From: JBKHHU01 sp046539045
GTDB taxonomy: Bacteria > Planctomycetota > Phycisphaerae > SM23-33
DNA length: 33,155 nt
NCBI GenBank assembly: GCA_046539045.1
Contig: JBKHHU010000014.1
Coordinates: 1 to 33,155 of the forward strand
Reading direction: 5' to 3'
Below are positions 31,274 through 33,155 of this stretch, piece after piece (the first letter of the stretch is position 1; each line of letters begins with the position of its first letter). The position numbers and the translations under genes are program-made. The notes under the pieces were generated by a model, which was not told the DNA's origin, made no database searches, and saw only the letters and a program-made list of their open reading frames with translations.

Positions 31274-32629
31274 TCAGTCTGCCTGGGTCGGGGTCGATTC
31301 GTTGACGATGCGGTCGGTGGCGATGGAGCCGTCTCGCACGGCCGGGACGCGGTCGAGGATCCGGCAGATCATGGCCACGTTGCGTTTGGTCGCCCCTTTC
31401 CGGTCGGCGACGAAATCCCGCGCCTCGCGTCCGGCGGCGGCTGCCTTGTCGGGCTCGGCGAGCCAGCGGGTCAGCAGGGCGGCCAGTTCGTCTGCGTCCG
31501 CTACTCGCACGCAGCCGTGTTCGGTCATCTCGTCGGCCTGGGGGAAGTTGAACGTATGCGGCCCGAAGCAGGTGGGTTTGCCGAGCCCTGCCGCTTCGAT
31601 CATGTCCGAACCTCCCATCGGCACGAGCGACCTGCCGACGAATGCGACGGTCGAGAGCGAGTAGAATTTGCGGAGTTCGCCCATCGTGTCGCCGAGAATG
31701 ACCGCCTCGTCGCTGCTTTCCGGCGTGCTGCGGTCGGGGTGTTCGCTGCGGCGGATGAGGTGGAACCCCGCATCGGCGATAATGCGGGCGACCTCGTCAA
31801 ACCTCTCCGGTTTCCGCGGGACGATGGCGAGTTTCGCGTCGGCGTGGGCTTCTTTGACCTTCCTGTAGACGTCCAGCAGCCGGCGTTCCTCGTCCGGCCC
31901 GGTCCCGCCGGCGACGATCAACGCGTCTTTCTCGGTAATGCCTACAGCCGCAGCCAGTTCGTCCTGCCCGTCGATGCGGTCGGCCACGACGGCGGTGTCG
32001 AATTTCAGCATGCCGGTCACGTGCAGTTTGCTTTCGTCCACGCCCAGCTTCGCGAACAGTTCGGCGTAGCCTTCGGTCTGGCAGCCGATGGCCGTCAGCC
32101 GGTTGAACAGGCGCCGGGCCAGCGGGCCGAGCTTCTTGTATCGGGGATAGCCTTTGTCCCTGCTGATGCGGGCGTTAACCACCACGGCGGGGACGTTCCG
32201 CTTGTTGCAGGCGGCCAGGAAATTCGGCCAGACCTCCCCCTCGAGCGTAACGACCATCGCCGGGCGGATGCGGTCCAGTGCCCGACCGACCGAGACGGTG
32301 AAATCCAGCGGCCAGCGGAAGACCAGGTGGTCCTCGGCGAAGTGCTTGCGGGCCGCTTCCATCCCGGTTTCGGTGGTGGTCGAGACCACCACGCGGTAAT
32401 CCGGCAGTTGGGAGTGCAGCTCGTCCACCAGCGTCCGCGCAGCATTGATCTCGCCCAGACTCACGCCGTGGACCCAGATCGTCGGCTGAAGACCGTGCCG
32501 GAGCGGGGCGGATCCGAACCGCTGGCCGACATCTTCGCGGTATCGTCCGTGGCGGATCATCCGCCAGGCGATCATCGGGCTCAACGCGATCATGCCGGCA
32601 CCGTACGCTACGTCCAGTAAGATTCCCAT
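31274..32629 (-). CDS. waaA: 3-deoxy-D-manno-octulosonic acid (Kdo) transferase WaaA
   Basis: The 451-residue, inner-membrane-associated GT30 glycosyltransferase adds Kdo to the lipid A precursor. It has an N-terminal hydrophobic anchor (about 3-22). The N-lobe motif WVHGVSLGEINA (about 52-63) holds the family's catalytic Glu, and LEGEVWPN replaces the usual ETELWPN. VNARIS, GMLKFD, VPRKPERF and GRSLVPMGGSDMIEA follow in the expected order. No Shine-Dalgarno is near the ATG; a promoter at 32638-32666 would start transcription almost at the ATG. Its presence supports a lipid A-type outer membrane, matching the secretin. Confidence 0.93.
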   Translation of the reverse strand: MGILLDVAYGAGMIALSPMIAWRMIRHGRYREDVGQRFGSAPLRHGLQPTIWVHGVSLGEINAARTLVDELHSQLPDYRVVVSTTTETGMEAARKHFAEDHLVFRWPLDFTVSVGRALDRIRPAMVVTLEGEVWPNFLAACNKRNVPAVVVNARISRDKGYPRYKKLGPLARRLFNRLTAIGCQTEGYAELFAKLGVDESKLHVTGMLKFDTAVVADRIDGQDELAAAVGITEKDALIVAGGTGPDEERRLLDVYRKVKEAHADAKLAIVPRKPERFDEVARIIADAGFHLIRRSEHPDRSTPESSDEAVILGDTMGELRKFYSLSTVAFVGRSLVPMGGSDMIEAAGLGKPTCFGPHTFNFPQADEMTEHGCVRVADADELAALLTRWLAEPDKAAAAGREARDFVADRKGATKRNVAMICRILDRVPAVRDGSIATDRIVNESTPTQAD

Positions 32630-32637
32630 GGTGGTCC

Positions 32638-32666
32638 AGTATCTCCGCCGGGGCGGTGGGTGTCAA
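32638..32666 (-). promoter_or_regulatory. Strong sigma70-like promoter for waaA-proB, possibly leaderless
   Basis: On the minus strand a consensus TTGACA (plus 32661-32666) is followed after exactly 17 bp by GATACT (32638-32643; four of six matches). The waaA ATG ends at 32629, eight bases beyond the -10 box. Transcription would therefore begin within a few bases of the start codon, and no ribosome site is visible. Confidence 0.6.
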
Positions 32667-32715
32667 TTGTCCGGGTCGTCGTCGGCGTGGCGACGCGCCG
32701 GTGCGGTCCGGGGGG

Positions 32716-32985
32716 CTATTTATGCCCTTCGGGGCAGTTGACGGTGTACTTTTCCAGTGCTTTTTCCAGGTTGACGTCGTTGATGTTCGCCAGCGTGCAC
32801 AGCCAGGCGAAGACGTCGGCGAATTCCTCTTCCTTGTTGGCCTGGTCGTCACCGGACAGGGCGGTGGCCAGTTCGCCCACTTCCTCCACAAGCCACATGA
32901 ACGTCGCCGGCGTGCCGCGCTTGGAGTCCGTATCGAAATACCGCTGCCTGATGAAGTCCTGAAAACCCTGCACCGTCAGTGTCAT
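32716..32985 (-). CDS. MazG-like nucleotide pyrophosphohydrolase
   Basis: This 89-residue, single-domain all-alpha NTP-PPase has the MazG metal-binding pattern: WLVEEVGELATAL with an ExxE pair, then EEEFADVFAWLCTLAN with an ExxD pair. The family hydrolyses NTPs or dNTPs to the monophosphate and pyrophosphate and is often a housecleaning enzyme; the substrate here is unknown. The length suits the short MazG-like group, and the C-terminus (YTVNCPEGHK) carries one Cys. AGGAGCAGG precedes the ATG at 32985. It lies upstream of waaA in the same direction but seems to have its own promoter. Confidence 0.88.
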   Translation of the reverse strand: MTLTVQGFQDFIRQRYFDTDSKRGTPATFMWLVEEVGELATALSGDDQANKEEEFADVFAWLCTLANINDVNLEKALEKYTVNCPEGHK

Positions 32986-33044
32986 GGCCCTGCTCCTGCA
33001 ATGAAAAACGCGACGGCGCCCGTGTTTCAGGCACTGCCGCGTGT

Positions 33045-33073
33045 AGCGTATGGTTACCGCCCGAACGAATCAA
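33045..33073 (-). promoter_or_regulatory. Candidate promoter of the MazG-like gene
   Basis: On the minus strand TTGATT (plus 33068-33073) is followed after 17 bp by TACGCT (33045-33050). The first four -35 bases match consensus; the -10 matches at three positions. It would give a leader of about 50 nt containing the Shine-Dalgarno site. Confidence 0.3.
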
Positions 33074-33088
33074 GAACGGTTCCTCTGA

Positions 33089-33155
33089 CCGTGGTGGGTG
33101 AACCACGGAGGGCACAGAGGGCACAGAGTTTTTTTAAGTCACGAAGGCCACGCAG
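33089..33155. repeat. Intergenic repeat fragment with hairpin and 9-bp tandem
   Basis: A 7-bp hairpin CCGTGGT-GGGTGA-ACCACGG (33089-33108) is followed by two copies of AGGGCACAG (33109-33126), a run of seven T (33129-33135) and AAGTCACGAAGGCCACG. This wording (CCACGGAGGGCACAGAG, CACGAAGGCCACG) has the look of dispersed repeats seen between genes in planctomycetes and relatives. It is cut by the window end. No ORF is supported here. Confidence 0.6.

Noticed and set aside
29868..31664. A 598-codon plus-strand frame across the gltS end, proB and waaA
   Set aside because: It overlaps three well-supported genes and has no family resemblance.

Overview
The window looks like part of a chromosome from a high-GC Gram-negative-type bacterium, most likely a planctomycete (Phycisphaerae-like). 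That placement is inferred. It rests on a CxC/CxxC zinc-ribbon protein followed by a proline-rich linker and one membrane helix, a secreted EF-hand protein, pseudopilins with Ala at the -1 cleavage position, hairpin-rich intergenic repeats, and genes for a secretin and a Kdo transferase, which imply an outer membrane.

Layout. 1-331 holds a repeat array of five perfect hairpins with an exact 103-bp period. 332-3900 (minus strand) holds a membrane-anchored propeller-like protein and a secreted EF-hand protein, separated by a clear terminator and a candidate promoter. 4203-28638 (plus strand) is a type II secretion (T2SS) operon in the order gspE-F-G-H-I-J-K-L-M-D-lipoprotein, mostly with overlapping or near-abutting genes. 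28784-30151 is a GltS-type glutamate symporter. 30156-32629 (minus strand) is a waaA-proB pair, and 32716-32985 (minus strand) is a small MazG-like pyrophosphohydrolase. The window ends in a fragment of a second kind of intergenic repeat.

The outstanding object is the secretin gene at 13867-28131. It encodes about 4754 residues, against roughly 650-700 for an ordinary GspD. It has a signal peptide, one N0 domain, about 51 consecutive secretin N-type modules counted by eye (canonical GspD has three, N1-N3), one C-terminal secretin barrel domain and a hydrophilic tail. The modules show higher-order structure: a tandemly duplicated block of four and a tandemly triplicated block of five. Arg/Gly-rich loops lie in most modules of the N-terminal two thirds and are absent from the last 14 modules next to the barrel. 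If the modules stack as rings, this would be an extremely long periplasmic conduit fed by an otherwise conventional T2SS.

How the parts fit: GspE (ATPase), GspF, GspL and GspM form the inner-membrane platform and GspG-K the pseudopilus. No separate gspC is present, but the gspM product carries a Pro-rich linker and a C-terminal beta domain resembling GspC-HR or PilP, which could dock on the secretin N0. The lipoprotein directly after the secretin is a pilotin candidate. No gspO (prepilin peptidase) is seen in the window.
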